A stretch of 64,000 bases of DNA, from positions 1 to 64,000 of the forward strand of contig JAILGE010000010.1 in NCBI GenBank assembly GCA_024697065.1, read 5' to 3'. Below are positions 41,083 through 50,386 of the stretch, piece by piece (the stretch's first letter is position 1; each line of letters begins with the position of its first letter). This DNA is from Lachnospiraceae bacterium. GTDB lineage: Bacteria > Bacillota > Clostridia > Lachnospirales > Lachnospiraceae. Under the pieces are notes generated by a model that saw only the letters and a program-made list of their open reading frames with translations, was not told the DNA's origin and did not search any database. The translations under genes and the position numbers were made by a program.

Positions 41083-42735
41083 ATGGCAGTAGAAGTATTC
41101 CAGTGTAACTGGGGAAGTTCACTTAAGAGTTTTCTCTCAGCTAAGAGCCAGGAGAAACTTTTTCTTCAGATCGACGACACCAAGAGTGAAGTCAAGGTAA
41201 CCGGTAAGGGTTACATCTGTAATGAAGATGGTAAGAATGAATATGTATCCCAGTATGATTATCCCGCTAAGGATATCAGAGAGGTTAAGAAAGGTGAGTT
41301 CCAGGGTTCGGATGCCCTGATCATCGTTACAAAGCTTCAGACTCTTTACGGAGCTAAGAAGACACAGACTATTCTTCCCGGTCTTAAGGATATGGACAAG
41401 GCTATTGAGAGACTCACTGAGATCTCCAAGAATGCCGGCGGAATGTCCGGAGATTCCAAGTCAAAATCTGCAGCAGCACCTGCACCCGCACCTGCACCTG
41501 CAGCAGCAAGACCCGCTCCGAAGCCCGCACCTTCACGTCCTGCAGCAGCACCTGCGCCCGCACCTGCACCCGCACCTGCGGCAGCACCTGCACCCGCTCC
41601 GGCACCGGCACCCGCACCTGCACCTGTAGCAGCACCGGCTCCCGCAGCAGCACCTGCGCCTGCAGCAACTACACCCGTAGTTCCTGCATATACACCGTCC
41701 AGAACAGCATCATCTGCGCCTAAGACACCCGTTAAGGCAGCTGCCCCCGCTAAGAGCAAGGAATCTTATGAAGAAAAGAGACAGAAGCTTGAGATCCTGC
41801 ATGAGTCAGGAATGATCTCCGAGACAGAATACAAGGATAAGACCCTTAAGCTTATCTGCGAAGAGAGAGGCATGGGTGAGTACTACGACCAGATCAGCAA
41901 GGTTATCACAATGCATGAGTCTCATCTCCTCAGTGATGCTGAGTACGAGACCAGCCGTGATGCACTTGTAAGAGAGGCATTTGATCCTTCGATCCGTGAT
42001 CTTTCCAAGTTCCGCAGCAATACAGCCAAGCTTCCCATTATCCTTATCAGCGGTATCGTTTCCCAGGAAGAGTTCGATAACGGTAAGGATCAGCTCCTTG
42101 CAAGCGTTCAGTATGATGAGATGGATAACAATGATGACTTTACTCTTAAGCTTCAGAAGCTTCCCATCCTTATCGATGCAGAGCTTGTTACAAAGGAAGA
42201 GTACCAGTCTGATGTAAGCGAGCTTAAGGAGATGTTAAGCCCTTCAACATCCGATTCAATGGATGTTCTCGAGATGAAGCTTTCAAGATGGCCGGCAATG
42301 GTGGTTGCAGGCGCAGCTTCACAGCAGGAATACCAGCAGAAGCAGCAGACGCTTATCGCTGATGTAATGGCACTTCCCGCAGGTGATGAGTTCTCACTCC
42401 AGAACAAGATCGAGAGAGTAGTAATGCTCCGCGATAAGACATGGCTCACAGAGATGGCATATCACGACAAGAAGCTCGAGATCTTAAAGGGAATCATCGA
42501 GAATCCGGATGTTGTATCCAGAATGAAGCTTCTCCTTGTTGCTAGAGATTGCAAGCTTTCCTCAAACGAAGAGTTCGAGACAAAGAAGCAGGAAGTTATC
42601 AAGGACATCTTTGCTCCTTACAAGGATATGACAGAATTCAAGGAGAAGGCAAACCTGCTTAAGAATATCAGCGAAGCCGGTATCATCTCACTTGACGAGT
42701 ACAACAACTACAAAGAAAAACTTATGGGAATCTGA
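41083..42735 (+). CDS. Protein with N-terminal PH-like domain, Pro-Ala linker and eight SHOCT-like repeats
   Basis: The 550-residue protein has three parts. Residues 1-120 look like a small beta-rich PH-like domain (FLQIDDTKSEVKVTGKGYI, then an amphipathic helix DMDKAIERLTEI). Residues 129-224 are a Pro-Ala linker. From about 235 to 548 there are eight units of a helical hairpin shaped like the SHOCT motif, where a Leu-rich helix, a Gly/Leu-Ile/Val-Ser/Thr turn and a (D/E)EY/F-xxxK-xxLL helix recur every 43 residues or so. No signal peptide or membrane segment. SHOCT domains usually occur singly at protein C-termini and may bind nucleic acid or mediate oligomerisation; function here is unknown. 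It has its own terminator. Confidence 0.85.
   Translation: MAVEVFQCNWGSSLKSFLSAKSQEKLFLQIDDTKSEVKVTGKGYICNEDGKNEYVSQYDYPAKDIREVKKGEFQGSDALIIVTKLQTLYGAKKTQTILPGLKDMDKAIERLTEISKNAGGMSGDSKSKSAAAPAPAPAPAAARPAPKPAPSRPAAAPAPAPAPAPAAAPAPAPAPAPAPAPVAAPAPAAAPAPAATTPVVPAYTPSRTASSAPKTPVKAAAPAKSKESYEEKRQKLEILHESGMISETEYKDKTLKLICEERGMGEYYDQISKVITMHESHLLSDAEYETSRDALVREAFDPSIRDLSKFRSNTAKLPIILISGIVSQEEFDNGKDQLLASVQYDEMDNNDDFTLKLQKLPILIDAELVTKEEYQSDVSELKEMLSPSTSDSMDVLEMKLSRWPAMVVAGAASQQEYQQKQQTLIADVMALPAGDEFSLQNKIERVVMLRDKTWLTEMAYHDKKLEILKGIIENPDVVSRMKLLLVARDCKLSSNEEFETKKQEVIKDIFAPYKDMTEFKEKANLLKNISEAGIISLDEYNNYKEKLMGI
41467..41754 (+). repeat. Ala-Pro codon repeat encoding the linker
   Basis: Runs of GCA/CCT/CCC/CCG codons encode the Pro-Ala linker. 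The repeat is imperfect at third positions, so it is kept by protein selection rather than being a pure microsatellite, but copy number may still vary between strains. Confidence 0.85.
41785..42726 (+). repeat. Eight SHOCT-like protein repeats
   Basis: Units begin near residues 235, 273, 316, 359, 402, 445, 485 and 525. Each has the core form (R/K)(L/V)xxLxxxGxIS(x)EEYxxKKxxLL, for example KLEILHESGMISETEY, KLPIILISGIVSQEEF, KLPILIDAELVTKEEY and LLKNISEAGIISLDEY. DNA identity between units is low, so this is an old array. Confidence 0.75.
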
Positions 42736-42748
42736 TAAGTTTGATCTC

Positions 42749-42786
42749 ATACAGCCGGGCAGCAATGCCCGGCTGTATTATTTTTA
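42749..42786 (+). terminator. Terminator after the SHOCT-repeat gene
   Basis: ATACAGCCGGGC (42749-42760) pairs perfectly with GCCCGGCTGTAT (42767-42778), followed by TATTTTT. Confidence 0.93.
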
Positions 42787-42800
42787 AAACCTTCAATTAC

Positions 42801-42829
42801 TTGTAATGAAAGCGTTTTTCGGATATAAT
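42801..42829 (+). promoter_or_regulatory. 6S RNA promoter
   Basis: TTGTAA (42801-42806), 17-base spacer, TATAAT (42824-42829). The predicted start, about 42836, coincides with the first base of the 6S closing stem. Confidence 0.75.
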
Positions 42830-42835
42830 ATAGTT

Positions 42836-43016
42836 ACCGGATGTCAACTTAAGGTCTTCTGTTTTTTGAGCCTACATTACTTTAAACGGGATTCCTAAAT
42901 TGCTCGGCCGATGTCATGCCCCGGCAAGTATTTCAGGGAAGGCAGACGTTGATGCTGCGGTTGCCCACCTAGACATGTCTAGGAGTCAAAGAGGGAGACT
43001 GGACATTCGGTTTTTG
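42836..43016 (+). ncRNA. ssrS: 6S RNA
   Basis: 6S RNA mimics an open promoter and holds sigma-A RNA polymerase. The closing stem is ACCGGATGTC (42836-42845) with GACATTCGGT (43002-43011), one G-U pair, followed by TTTTT. Next inside, GTCTTC pairs with the GAGGGAGAC side. The Clostridia-type conserved blocks TTGAGCCTACAT, AACGGGATTCCTAAAT, GGTTGCCCACCT and AGACATGTCTAGGAGTC are present in order. Length, about 180 bases, is normal. It has its own promoter and ends 27 bases before the BrkB-like gene. Confidence 0.88.
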
Positions 43017-43042
43017 ATTGATCTGCCTATAGGGACGTGGTT

Positions 43043-43906
43043 ATGATAAGACTGTTCAAGGATATCCGCGGCTTCATGCGGGCATTGAAAGAGAATAATA
43101 CATCTTCATTCGCTGCCGCTGCAGCGTTTTTTATGTTTCTCTCACTTATTCCCATTGTAGTTCTGTTTTGCAGTATCCTTCCTTATACCAGAGTTTCTTT
43201 TGAACTGGTGGAGGAGATAGGTGTTCAGCTTGTACCGAAGGATTTTGCGACTCTGATCACCGAAGTTGCCCATGAATTCTCGGGCGGTTCGGCAGCTGCC
43301 ATCTCTTTGTCTGCTCTTATCATGCTCTGGATCGCTGGCAAGGGGGTCTTTGCTCTAATAAACGGATTAAATGCGGTTCATGGCGTTATCGAGAAGAGAA
43401 ACTGGATAGTACTCAGGATAAAGAGCAGTTTTTATACTGTCATCTTTATATTTATGATCATATTTTCTCTGGTCATTCTTGTCCTTGGAACCAGGATAAA
43501 TGAGTTACTTGTGACATATATCCCTGATTTTCATATTGTCATCAGGGTGCTGCTTCATTTCAGATTTGCATTTGTATGGGCGATACTTACATTGATATTT
43601 CAGGTTCTCTATACAATCCTGCCCAGTGTTAAATTAAGATACAGGGAACAGTTTCCGGGGGCATTATTCGTAAGCGTATGCTGGTCGGGATTGTCTTTTG
43701 CTTTTTCCGCATATATAAACAGGTTTCACGGATTTGCACTCTACGGATCATTTGCTGCCATTATTATAGCTATGTTCTGGCTTTATTCCTGCATGTATAT
43801 AATATTTATCGGAGCGCAGATAAATCTTTATTTCAGACCGGTCTTCAGTAAGATAGCCCAAAAAGGAAGAGAACATCTGCCTGTGATCAGGAACAGAAAT
43901 AAATGA
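43043..43906 (+). CDS. YihY/BrkB-family inner membrane protein
   Basis: The 287-residue protein has six hydrophobic segments and the family landmarks SSFAAAAAFFMFLSLIPIVVLF, GKGVFALINGLNAVHG and the C-terminal YGSFAAIIIAMFWLYSCMYIIFIGAQIN. Members were once called ribonuclease BN, wrongly, and are now seen as conserved envelope proteins of uncertain role, possibly exporters. ATG 43043 is preferred to the upstream GTG because AGGGA lies at 43031-43035. It may be transcribed by read-through from 6S RNA. Confidence 0.88.
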   Translation: MIRLFKDIRGFMRALKENNTSSFAAAAAFFMFLSLIPIVVLFCSILPYTRVSFELVEEIGVQLVPKDFATLITEVAHEFSGGSAAAISLSALIMLWIAGKGVFALINGLNAVHGVIEKRNWIVLRIKSSFYTVIFIFMIIFSLVILVLGTRINELLVTYIPDFHIVIRVLLHFRFAFVWAILTLIFQVLYTILPSVKLRYREQFPGALFVSVCWSGLSFAFSAYINRFHGFALYGSFAAIIIAMFWLYSCMYIIFIGAQINLYFRPVFSKIAQKGREHLPVIRNRNK

Positions 43907-43910
43907 TGGC

Positions 43911-43938
43911 TTGACTTTAAAGGTTAAAATGCTATTAT
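43911..43938 (+). promoter_or_regulatory. Promoter of the T-box-pheST operon
   Basis: TTGACT (43911-43916), 16-base spacer, TATTAT (43933-43938). Confidence 0.65.
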
Positions 43939-43944
43939 AGTAAA

Positions 43945-44228
43945 AGTTTATAAGTAAAAGCTGTGATGGTGCACAGTAAGAGATGTTTCCGGATATATAT
44001 CCGGTCTTGTCACAGAGAAGGCGATCGTCGGCTGAGAGTCGCCAGACATTATCAGATCTGAAATTCACACCGGAGCCTGCAGGCTGAAATATTTCTTTAA
44101 TAACAGTAAGTCTGCACGTTACCATGCGTTAAATGGATAGAGGCGTCCGATCTGTAAGATCGGGAACCAGGGTGGTATCGCGGATAAACATTTCGTCCCC
44201 GGATGGCTTTTTAGCCATCCGTTTTTTA
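43945..44228 (+). promoter_or_regulatory. T-box riboswitch (tRNA-Phe) with terminator, upstream of pheST
   Basis: This T-box leader senses uncharged tRNA-Phe. The T-box antiterminator sequence AACCAGGGTGGTATCGCG is at 44165-44182, and the terminator GGATGGCT/AGCCATCC with T6 is at 44201-44228. A candidate specifier UUC (Phe) sits at 44064-44066 in the Stem I internal loop region (AAATTCACACC). When tRNA-Phe is uncharged, its 3' end stabilises the antiterminator and pheST is transcribed. The leader start is estimated from the promoter. Confidence 0.9.
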
Positions 44229-44259
44229 TTGCTATCAAAACATAGGGAAAGGAAAGAGT

Positions 44260-45279
44260 ATGAAAGAAAAACTTGAACAGATCAAAGAAGAAGCTTTTAA
44301 GAAGATCAAGGAGAGCGAGACTCTTGATAAGCTTAATGACATTAAAGTAGCTTATCTCGGTAAAAAGGGTGAGCTCACTGCTGTCCTTAAGTCTATGAAG
44401 GACGTTGCTGCAGAGGATCGTCCCAAGATCGGTGCATTGGTAAACGAAGCCCGCACTCAGATCGAGAATATGCTTGAAGAAAGCCGCAGAAAATTCGAAG
44501 CGGCTGCAATGAATGAGAAGATGAAGAAGGAAGTCATTGACGTTACCCTTCCCGCAAATATGCCCAGGATGGGACACAGACATCCCAATACCATCGCTCT
44601 TGAAGAGGTTGAGAGGATCTTTATCGGACTTGGATATGAAGTAGTAAGCGGTCCGGAAGTAGAAAAGGATTATTATAACTTCGAAGCCCTTAATATTCCT
44701 GCCGATCATCCCGCTAAAGATGAGCAGGATACGTTCTATATCAACGGGGATATACTTCTCAGAACACAGACATCATCCGTACAGATCCATGAGATGGAAA
44801 AGGGAAGACTTCCCATCAGAATGATCGCACCGGGAAGAGTGTTCCGTTCGGATGAAGTGGATGCTACACATTCACCCTGCTTCCATCAGATAGAGGGGCT
44901 TGTGGTTGATAAGCATGTTACATTTGCAGATCTTAAGGGAACGCTTGATTCATTTGCAAAGCAGTTATTCGGTGAGGATACAAAGGTTAAGTTCAGACCT
45001 CATCATTTCCCTTTCACGGAGCCTTCTGCCGAAATGGACGTAAGCTGCTTTAAGTGCGGCGGCAAGGGATGCAGATTCTGTAAGGGATCAGGCTGGATAG
45101 AGATCCTGGGCTGCGGAATGGTTCACCCTCATGTCCTTGAGATGAGAGGTATCGATCCTGAAGAGTATGTAGGATTTGCATTCGGTGTCGGACTTGAGCG
45201 TATCGCTCTTCTTAAGTACGAGATCGATGATATGAGACTGATGTATGAGAATGATGACAGATTCCTGTCACAGTTCTGA
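44260..45279 (+). CDS. pheS: Phenylalanyl-tRNA synthetase alpha subunit (PheS)
   Basis: PheS is the catalytic subunit of the alpha2-beta2 enzyme. The 339-residue protein has an N-terminal coiled coil (1-85), motif 2 (GRVFRSDEVDATHSPCFHQIEGL) and motif 3 (FGVGLERIALLKY), plus the Cys-rich insert CFKCGGKGCRFCKGSG. The preceding T-box and the following pheT confirm the operon. It is complete. Confidence 0.97.
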   Translation: MKEKLEQIKEEAFKKIKESETLDKLNDIKVAYLGKKGELTAVLKSMKDVAAEDRPKIGALVNEARTQIENMLEESRRKFEAAAMNEKMKKEVIDVTLPANMPRMGHRHPNTIALEEVERIFIGLGYEVVSGPEVEKDYYNFEALNIPADHPAKDEQDTFYINGDILLRTQTSSVQIHEMEKGRLPIRMIAPGRVFRSDEVDATHSPCFHQIEGLVVDKHVTFADLKGTLDSFAKQLFGEDTKVKFRPHHFPFTEPSAEMDVSCFKCGGKGCRFCKGSGWIEILGCGMVHPHVLEMRGIDPEEYVGFAFGVGLERIALLKYEIDDMRLMYENDDRFLSQF

Positions 45280-45350
45280 TGAGACTGCATTGATGTAAAC
45301 GTTAGCTCAGAGAGATCATCTTCATGATTTCTCTTCGTGGAGGTAAAAAA

Positions 45351-47774
45351 ATGAATTCAGCATTATCATGGATAAAAGCATATGTACCCGGACTTGAATG
45401 TACCGATCAGGAATATTTCGACAGAATGACGCTTTCGGGTACCAAGGTTGAAGGTTTTACAAGACTTGACAAGAATCTTGCAAAGATCGTTGTAGGTAAG
45501 ATACTCAGCATTGAGAAACATCCCGATGCGGATAAGCTTATCATCTGTCAGGTTGATGTAGGAACCGAAAAGCTTCAGATCGTTACAGGCGCGCCCAATG
45601 TCAGCGAGGGGGATCTGGTTCCCGTAGTCCTGGATGGCGGAAAAGTCGCAGGAGGCCACGATGGCGGTCCTCTTCCCGAAGACGGAATAGAGATAAAGAA
45701 CGGAAAGCTTCGCGGCGTTGATTCTTACGGTATGATGTGTTCCATTGAGGAGCTTGGCTCTGACAGGAACTTTTATCCCGAAGCACCGGAGTACGGTATC
45801 TATATCTTCGATAAAGATGATGTAAAGCCCGGGGATGATGCTATCGAAGCTCTCGGACTTCACGATACAGTATTTGAATATGAGATCACATCAAACAGAG
45901 TAGATTGCTATTCGATCATCGGTATCGCAAGAGAAGCTGCCGCTACTTTCGACAAGCCGTTTAATCCTCCTGTTGTTAAGGAGACAGGCAATTCCGAAGA
46001 TATCAATGATATAGTGAAGGTTGAAGTTAAGGATGCTGATCTTTGCCCCAGATACTGTGCAAGAATGGTAAAGAACATCAAGATCGGACCCAGCCCCAAG
46101 TGGATGAGACAGAGACTGGCAGCAAGCGGTATACGTCCCATCAACAACATCGTTGATATCACCAACTATGTTATGGAAGAGTATGGCCAGCCTATGCATG
46201 CTTTCGATCTGGATAAGGTATCCGGCAACAAGATCGTTGTTAAGCGTGCTGCCGATGGCGACAAGTTCGTGACTCTTGACGGTCAGGAGAGAACACTTGA
46301 TAAGGATATCCTTATGATATGTGATGCTGATAAGGCTATCGGTATAGCAGGTATCATGGGTGGTGAGAATTCCAAGATCACCGATGATGTTCATACAATG
46401 CTTTTTGAGGCTGCTACATTTAACGGCCCCAATATCAGAAAGTCTGCAAAGCGTCTCGGTCTTCGTACTGATGCTTCAGGAAAGTTTGAGAAGGGACTTG
46501 ATCCCAGAAATGCACCTGAAGCCATCAACCGTGCATGTGCCCTCATTGAAGAGCTCGGAGCAGGTGAAGTTGTAGGCGGAATGATCGATGTATGTGCTCC
46601 TTTAAAAGATGAAGTCGAGCTGGAATTCAAGCCGGAGAAGTACAACAGACTCCTTGGTACGGATATCTCTTCCGAGAGGATGCTTGAGATCTTTAAGAAG
46701 ATCGATCTTACATATGATGAGAAAACCAATAAGCTCCATATCCCTTCATTCCGTCAGGATCTCTTAGGTCAGGCGGATATCGCGGAGGAAGTGGCAAGAT
46801 TCTATGGCTATGACAAGATCCCCACAACTCTTCCCGGCGGAGAAGGAATGGAAGGTAAGCTCTCATATCCCATGAGGATAGAGGCTAAAGCACGTGATAT
46901 CGCAGAGTACTGCGGCTTCTCACAGGCTATGTGCTATTCATTCGAAAGCCCGAAAGTATTTGATAAGCTTCTTATTGATGGAGCTGATCCCATGCGTCAG
47001 GCAATCACAATATCCAATCCTCTGGGTGAAGATTTTTCCATAATGAGGACCACTACACTTAACGGTATGCTTACCAGCCTGTCCGTTAACTATAACCGAA
47101 GAAATAAAGATGTAAGATTATATGAACTTGGTAATATCTATGTTCCCAAGTCGCTTCCTCTTACAGAACTTCCGGATGAGAGAATGCAGCTTACACTTGG
47201 TTTCTATGGTGAAGGGGACTTCTATTCACTCAAGGGCGTTATCGAGGAATTCCTGTTATCCGTAGGTATGAAGAAGAGACCCGAGTACGATGCAAAGTCA
47301 GGTCTCTCATTCCTTCACCCCGGACGTCAGGCTTCCATCTCCTATGAAGAGGTTAAGATCGGATTCCTTGGAGAAGTTCATCCCATGGTAGTATCAAATT
47401 ACGATATGAAGGGTCGTGTATATGTTGCAGTGCTTGATATGCCTGCTATCGTTCCTCTTACAAGCTTTGCCAGAAAGTATACCGGAATCGCCAAATTCCC
47501 TGCAGTGACCAGAGATCTGTCCATGGTGGTACCGAAGGAAGTACAGGCAGGAGATATCGAGAAGATGATCAGACAGCGCGGCGGCAAGATCCTTGAGAGC
47601 GTAAAACTCTTCGATCTTTACGAAGGTGATCAGGTTAAGGAAGGCTGCAAGTCCATCGCTTACTCATTATCATTCAGAGACATGGAGAAGACACTTTCGG
47701 ATGATGAAGTAGGTGCTTCAATGAAGAAGATATTAAACGGTCTGCAGAGCATGAACATTGAACTGAGATCTTAA
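45351..47774 (+). CDS. pheT: Phenylalanyl-tRNA synthetase beta subunit (PheT)
   Basis: PheT binds tRNA and edits mischarged Tyr-tRNA-Phe. The 807-residue protein has the N-terminal OB-fold tRNA-binding domain (VVGKILSIEKHPDADKL), the B3/B4 editing domain, the B5 domain with metal-site residues, the catalytic-like core and the C-terminal ferredoxin-like anticodon domain (KFPAVTRDLSMVVP). ATG 45351 follows GGAGG by eight bases; an upstream in-frame ATG at 45324 has no ribosome site. Complete. Confidence 0.97.
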   Translation: MNSALSWIKAYVPGLECTDQEYFDRMTLSGTKVEGFTRLDKNLAKIVVGKILSIEKHPDADKLIICQVDVGTEKLQIVTGAPNVSEGDLVPVVLDGGKVAGGHDGGPLPEDGIEIKNGKLRGVDSYGMMCSIEELGSDRNFYPEAPEYGIYIFDKDDVKPGDDAIEALGLHDTVFEYEITSNRVDCYSIIGIAREAAATFDKPFNPPVVKETGNSEDINDIVKVEVKDADLCPRYCARMVKNIKIGPSPKWMRQRLAASGIRPINNIVDITNYVMEEYGQPMHAFDLDKVSGNKIVVKRAADGDKFVTLDGQERTLDKDILMICDADKAIGIAGIMGGENSKITDDVHTMLFEAATFNGPNIRKSAKRLGLRTDASGKFEKGLDPRNAPEAINRACALIEELGAGEVVGGMIDVCAPLKDEVELEFKPEKYNRLLGTDISSERMLEIFKKIDLTYDEKTNKLHIPSFRQDLLGQADIAEEVARFYGYDKIPTTLPGGEGMEGKLSYPMRIEAKARDIAEYCGFSQAMCYSFESPKVFDKLLIDGADPMRQAITISNPLGEDFSIMRTTTLNGMLTSLSVNYNRRNKDVRLYELGNIYVPKSLPLTELPDERMQLTLGFYGEGDFYSLKGVIEEFLLSVGMKKRPEYDAKSGLSFLHPGRQASISYEEVKIGFLGEVHPMVVSNYDMKGRVYVAVLDMPAIVPLTSFARKYTGIAKFPAVTRDLSMVVPKEVQAGDIEKMIRQRGGKILESVKLFDLYEGDQVKEGCKSIAYSLSFRDMEKTLSDDEVGASMKKILNGLQSMNIELRS

Positions 47775-47803
47775 TACAGGCATTGGTGGAGGTATTGGTT
47801 GAA

Positions 47804-49252
47804 ATGGAAAATAAATCTGTTTGGGAAAAATATACTGAAGCAGACAGGAAGAAAGCTTTTGCTTTTGCAGAGGGATACAAAGCATTTTTGAGCAGCTGCA
47901 AAACCGAAAGAGAGGCTGTTGAATATGTCATAAATGATATAGAAAAACAGGGGTTTATTGAATTTTCCAAGGCAGTTAAGAGCCGACGGAAGCTTAAAGC
48001 GGGAGATAAAGTATACTTCTGCAACATGAATAAGGGTATCATATTATTCAGGATCGGAAAGAAGTCATTGGAAAACGGAATGGCCATACTTGGAGCGCAT
48101 ATCGATTCTCCCAGGCTTGATGTAAAGCAGAATCCTCTTTACGAAGACGGCGGTATGGCTTATCTTGATACACATTATTACGGCGGTATCAAGAAGTATC
48201 AATGGGTAACGGTTCCTCTTGCTCTTCACGGAGTGATCGCAAAGAAGGACGGTACTTCAGTGATCGTAAATATAGGAGAGGATGAAGACGATCCCGTATT
48301 CTTCGTATCCGATCTTCTTATACACCTTGCTTCGGAACAGATGGAGAAGAAAGCAGCCAAGGTCATCGAGGGCGAAGCGCTTGATGTCATAGTAGGCAAT
48401 ATGCCTCTTAAGATCGAGCCTGCAAAAAAGGGCGCAAAAACCGCAAAGGCTGCTGATGAGAAGAATGATGCCAAAGATGCCGTAAAGTCAAATGTTCTTG
48501 CTATATTAAAGGAGTATTACGGTATTGAGGAGGAAGATTTCTTAAGCGCCGAGATAGAAGTCGTTCCTGCCGGAAAAGCTCGTGATGCAGGCTTTGACAG
48601 GAGCCTGATACTCGGATACGGTCATGACGACAGAGTCTGCGCATATCCTTCCTACAAGGCTCTCATCGATGTGAAGGATCCCGAATTTACAGGATGCTGT
48701 ATTCTTGTGGATAAAGAGGAGATAGGTTCTGTCGGCGCAACGGGAATGCAGTCGAGATATTTTGAAAACTGTCTGGCTGAACTCATGAATGCTGCAGGAT
48801 GCTATTCGGAGCTTGCTCTTCGGAGGGCACTTGCCAACTCATTCATGTTAAGCTCTGATGTAACTGCGGGTTTCGATCCTTCCTATGCATCTAAATTTGA
48901 TAAGAAGAATGTTGCCTATATGGGTAAAGGTTTTGCTTTTAATAAGTTTACCGGTTCAAGAGGCAAATCAGGATCAAATGATGCCAATGCGGAATATCTT
49001 GCCGCGATCCGTAAAGTTATGGATGATGAGGATGCACAGTATCAGTTTTGCGAGCTTGGCGCAGTAGATGCAGGGGGCGGCGGAACCATAGCTTATATCA
49101 TGGCATTATATGCAATGAATGTTATTGATGCAGGTGTACCTGTGCTCAATATGCATGCGCCTCATGAGGCAATAAGCAAGGCTGATCTTTATGAGGCTTA
49201 TCGTGGTTATATAGCGTTCCTTAAAGGTATAGATAAAGCATTTAATCGTTAA
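47804..49252 (+). CDS. M18-family aminopeptidase
   Basis: This is a zinc-dependent aminopeptidase of the yeast aminopeptidase I / ApeB family. The 482-residue protein shows the metal ligands His in [11 protein letters not shown], Asp in [13 protein letters not shown], the Glu pair in DKEEIGS and the C-terminal His in [17 protein letters not shown] Lys/Ala-rich insert ([17 protein letters not shown]) lies near the middle. The start is uncertain: ATG 47804 has GGAGG at 11 bases; TTG codons upstream overlap that site. Confidence 0.92.
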   Translation: MENKSVWEKYTEADRKKAFAFAEGYKAFLSSCKTEREAVEYVINDIEKQGFIEFSKAVKSRRKLKAGDKVYFCNMNKGIILFRIGKKSLENGMAILGAHIDSPRLDVKQNPLYEDGGMAYLDTHYYGGIKKYQWVTVPLALHGVIAKKDGTSVIVNIGEDEDDPVFFVSDLLIHLASEQMEKKAAKVIEGEALDVIVGNMPLKIEPAKKGAKTAKAADEKNDAKDAVKSNVLAILKEYYGIEEEDFLSAEIEVVPAGKARDAGFDRSLILGYGHDDRVCAYPSYKALIDVKDPEFTGCCILVDKEEIGSVGATGMQSRYFENCLAELMNAAGCYSELALRRALANSFMLSSDVTAGFDPSYASKFDKKNVAYMGKGFAFNKFTGSRGKSGSNDANAEYLAAIRKVMDDEDAQYQFCELGAVDAGGGGTIAYIMALYAMNVIDAGVPVLNMHAPHEAISKADLYEAYRGYIAFLKGIDKAFNR

Positions 49253-49262
49253 GAATATTGTA

Positions 49263-50312
49263 ATGACAAATACGGATAATGAAATTTTAAAAAAATCTGA
49301 TTATTTCTACGATCTCCCGGAAGAGCTTATCGCTCAGGACCCCTTAAGCGACAGATCTTCTTCCAGGCTTATGTGCCTGGATAAGGAAAGCGGTGCGGTG
49401 AGTCATCATCATTTTTACGAACTGCCTGATTTCCTTAAGCCGGGAGATTGCCTTGTGCTGAATAATACCAGGGTTTTGCCGGCAAGACTTTACGGAGTTA
49501 AAAAAGATACCGGGGCGATGATCGAAGTGCTTCTTTTAAAGCGTCTGGAAGATTCCTGCTGGGAAGTGCTTGTGCGTCCCGGAAAAAAGGCCAGACCCGG
49601 CACGGTTATCGATTTCGGGGACGGGATCATGACAGGAACGGTTGAAGATATCCTTGAAGAGGGTAACCGAAAGATACGGTTTGAATTTAAGGGGATCTTT
49701 GAAGAGATACTGGATAAACTCGGGGAGATGCCGCTTCCGCCCTATATACATCATAAGCTTCAGGACAGGGAAAGATATCAGACTGTTTATTCCAAGGAAG
49801 AAGGTTCGGCGGCAGCGCCTACAGCAGGTCTTCATTTTACAAGAGAACTGCTTGATAAAATATCCGCCATGGGAGTTCATGAGGTCTATGTGACTCTTCA
49901 TGTGGGACTGGGGACCTTCAGACCGGTTAAGGAAGAAAATATACTTGATCATCATATGCATACAGAATTTTGCAGGATAGACAAAGCGGCGGCTGATGAG
50001 ATCAATGCCGCAAGGGCTGCAGGCGGCAGGATAATCTGCGTCGGCACGACTTCGGTACGGACCCTTGAGAGTCTGACGGATGATGAGGGCATTGTTCATG
50101 CAGGCTGCAGGGATACAGATATATTCATTTATCCGGGGTACAGGTTCAAAGCGGCGGATGCCCTTATCACCAATTTTCATTTGCCTGAATCAACCTTGTT
50201 GATGCTTGTGTCCGCATTGGCCGGCAGGAAGAATATCCTTTCAGCATATGAGGAGGCTGTCAGGGAAAAGTATCGTTTCTTCTCCTTCGGAGATGCGATG
50301 TTTATCAGCTGA
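49263..50312 (+). CDS. queA: tRNA preQ1(34) S-adenosylmethionine ribosyltransferase-isomerase (QueA)
   Basis: QueA transfers and rearranges the ribosyl of S-adenosylmethionine onto preQ1-modified tRNA, forming epoxyqueuosine. The 349-residue protein shows [57 protein letters not shown] and [13 protein letters not shown], all family motifs. Tgt, which usually follows, is not here. A ribosome site is poor, so translation may depend on the M18 gene ending ten bases before. Confidence 0.95.
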   Translation: MTNTDNEILKKSDYFYDLPEELIAQDPLSDRSSSRLMCLDKESGAVSHHHFYELPDFLKPGDCLVLNNTRVLPARLYGVKKDTGAMIEVLLLKRLEDSCWEVLVRPGKKARPGTVIDFGDGIMTGTVEDILEEGNRKIRFEFKGIFEEILDKLGEMPLPPYIHHKLQDRERYQTVYSKEEGSAAAPTAGLHFTRELLDKISAMGVHEVYVTLHVGLGTFRPVKEENILDHHMHTEFCRIDKAAADEINAARAAGGRIICVGTTSVRTLESLTDDEGIVHAGCRDTDIFIYPGYRFKAADALITNFHLPESTLLMLVSALAGRKNILSAYEEAVREKYRFFSFGDAMFIS

Positions 50313-50327
50313 TACTTGCTATGGGTA

Positions 50328-50336
50328 TGTTATAAT
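50328..50336 (+). promoter_or_regulatory. Extended -10 promoter before the PilZ gene
   Basis: TGTTATAAT gives a TGn extended -10 directly after queA, without a clear -35. Transcription would start near 50343, ahead of all candidate PilZ starts. Confidence 0.5.
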
Positions 50337-50386
50337 GCTAAAATTGTATTGATTTCTTTATGTTAACAATGCATGGGTATGGTGCT

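Noticed and set aside
41467-41754. Repeat array read as a possible CRISPR or minisatellite
   Set aside because: There are no regular spacers; the pattern is alternating Ala and Pro codons in a protein linker.
41346-41759. Ala/Gly-rich frame on the minus strand across the linker repeat
   Set aside because: It is the reverse of the Ala-Pro codon repeat; low complexity only.
43043-43906. Ribonuclease BN
   Set aside because: Early mis-annotation of the YihY/BrkB family; the protein is an integral membrane protein with no nuclease motif.
44110-44185. tRNA-like sequence before pheS
   Set aside because: The fold is part of the T-box leader (stem III and antiterminator); no acceptor stem or TPsiC pattern of a tRNA is present.
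49536-50180. 214-residue open frame on the minus strand
   Set aside because: It is antisense to queA; no start signal, no recognisable domain.
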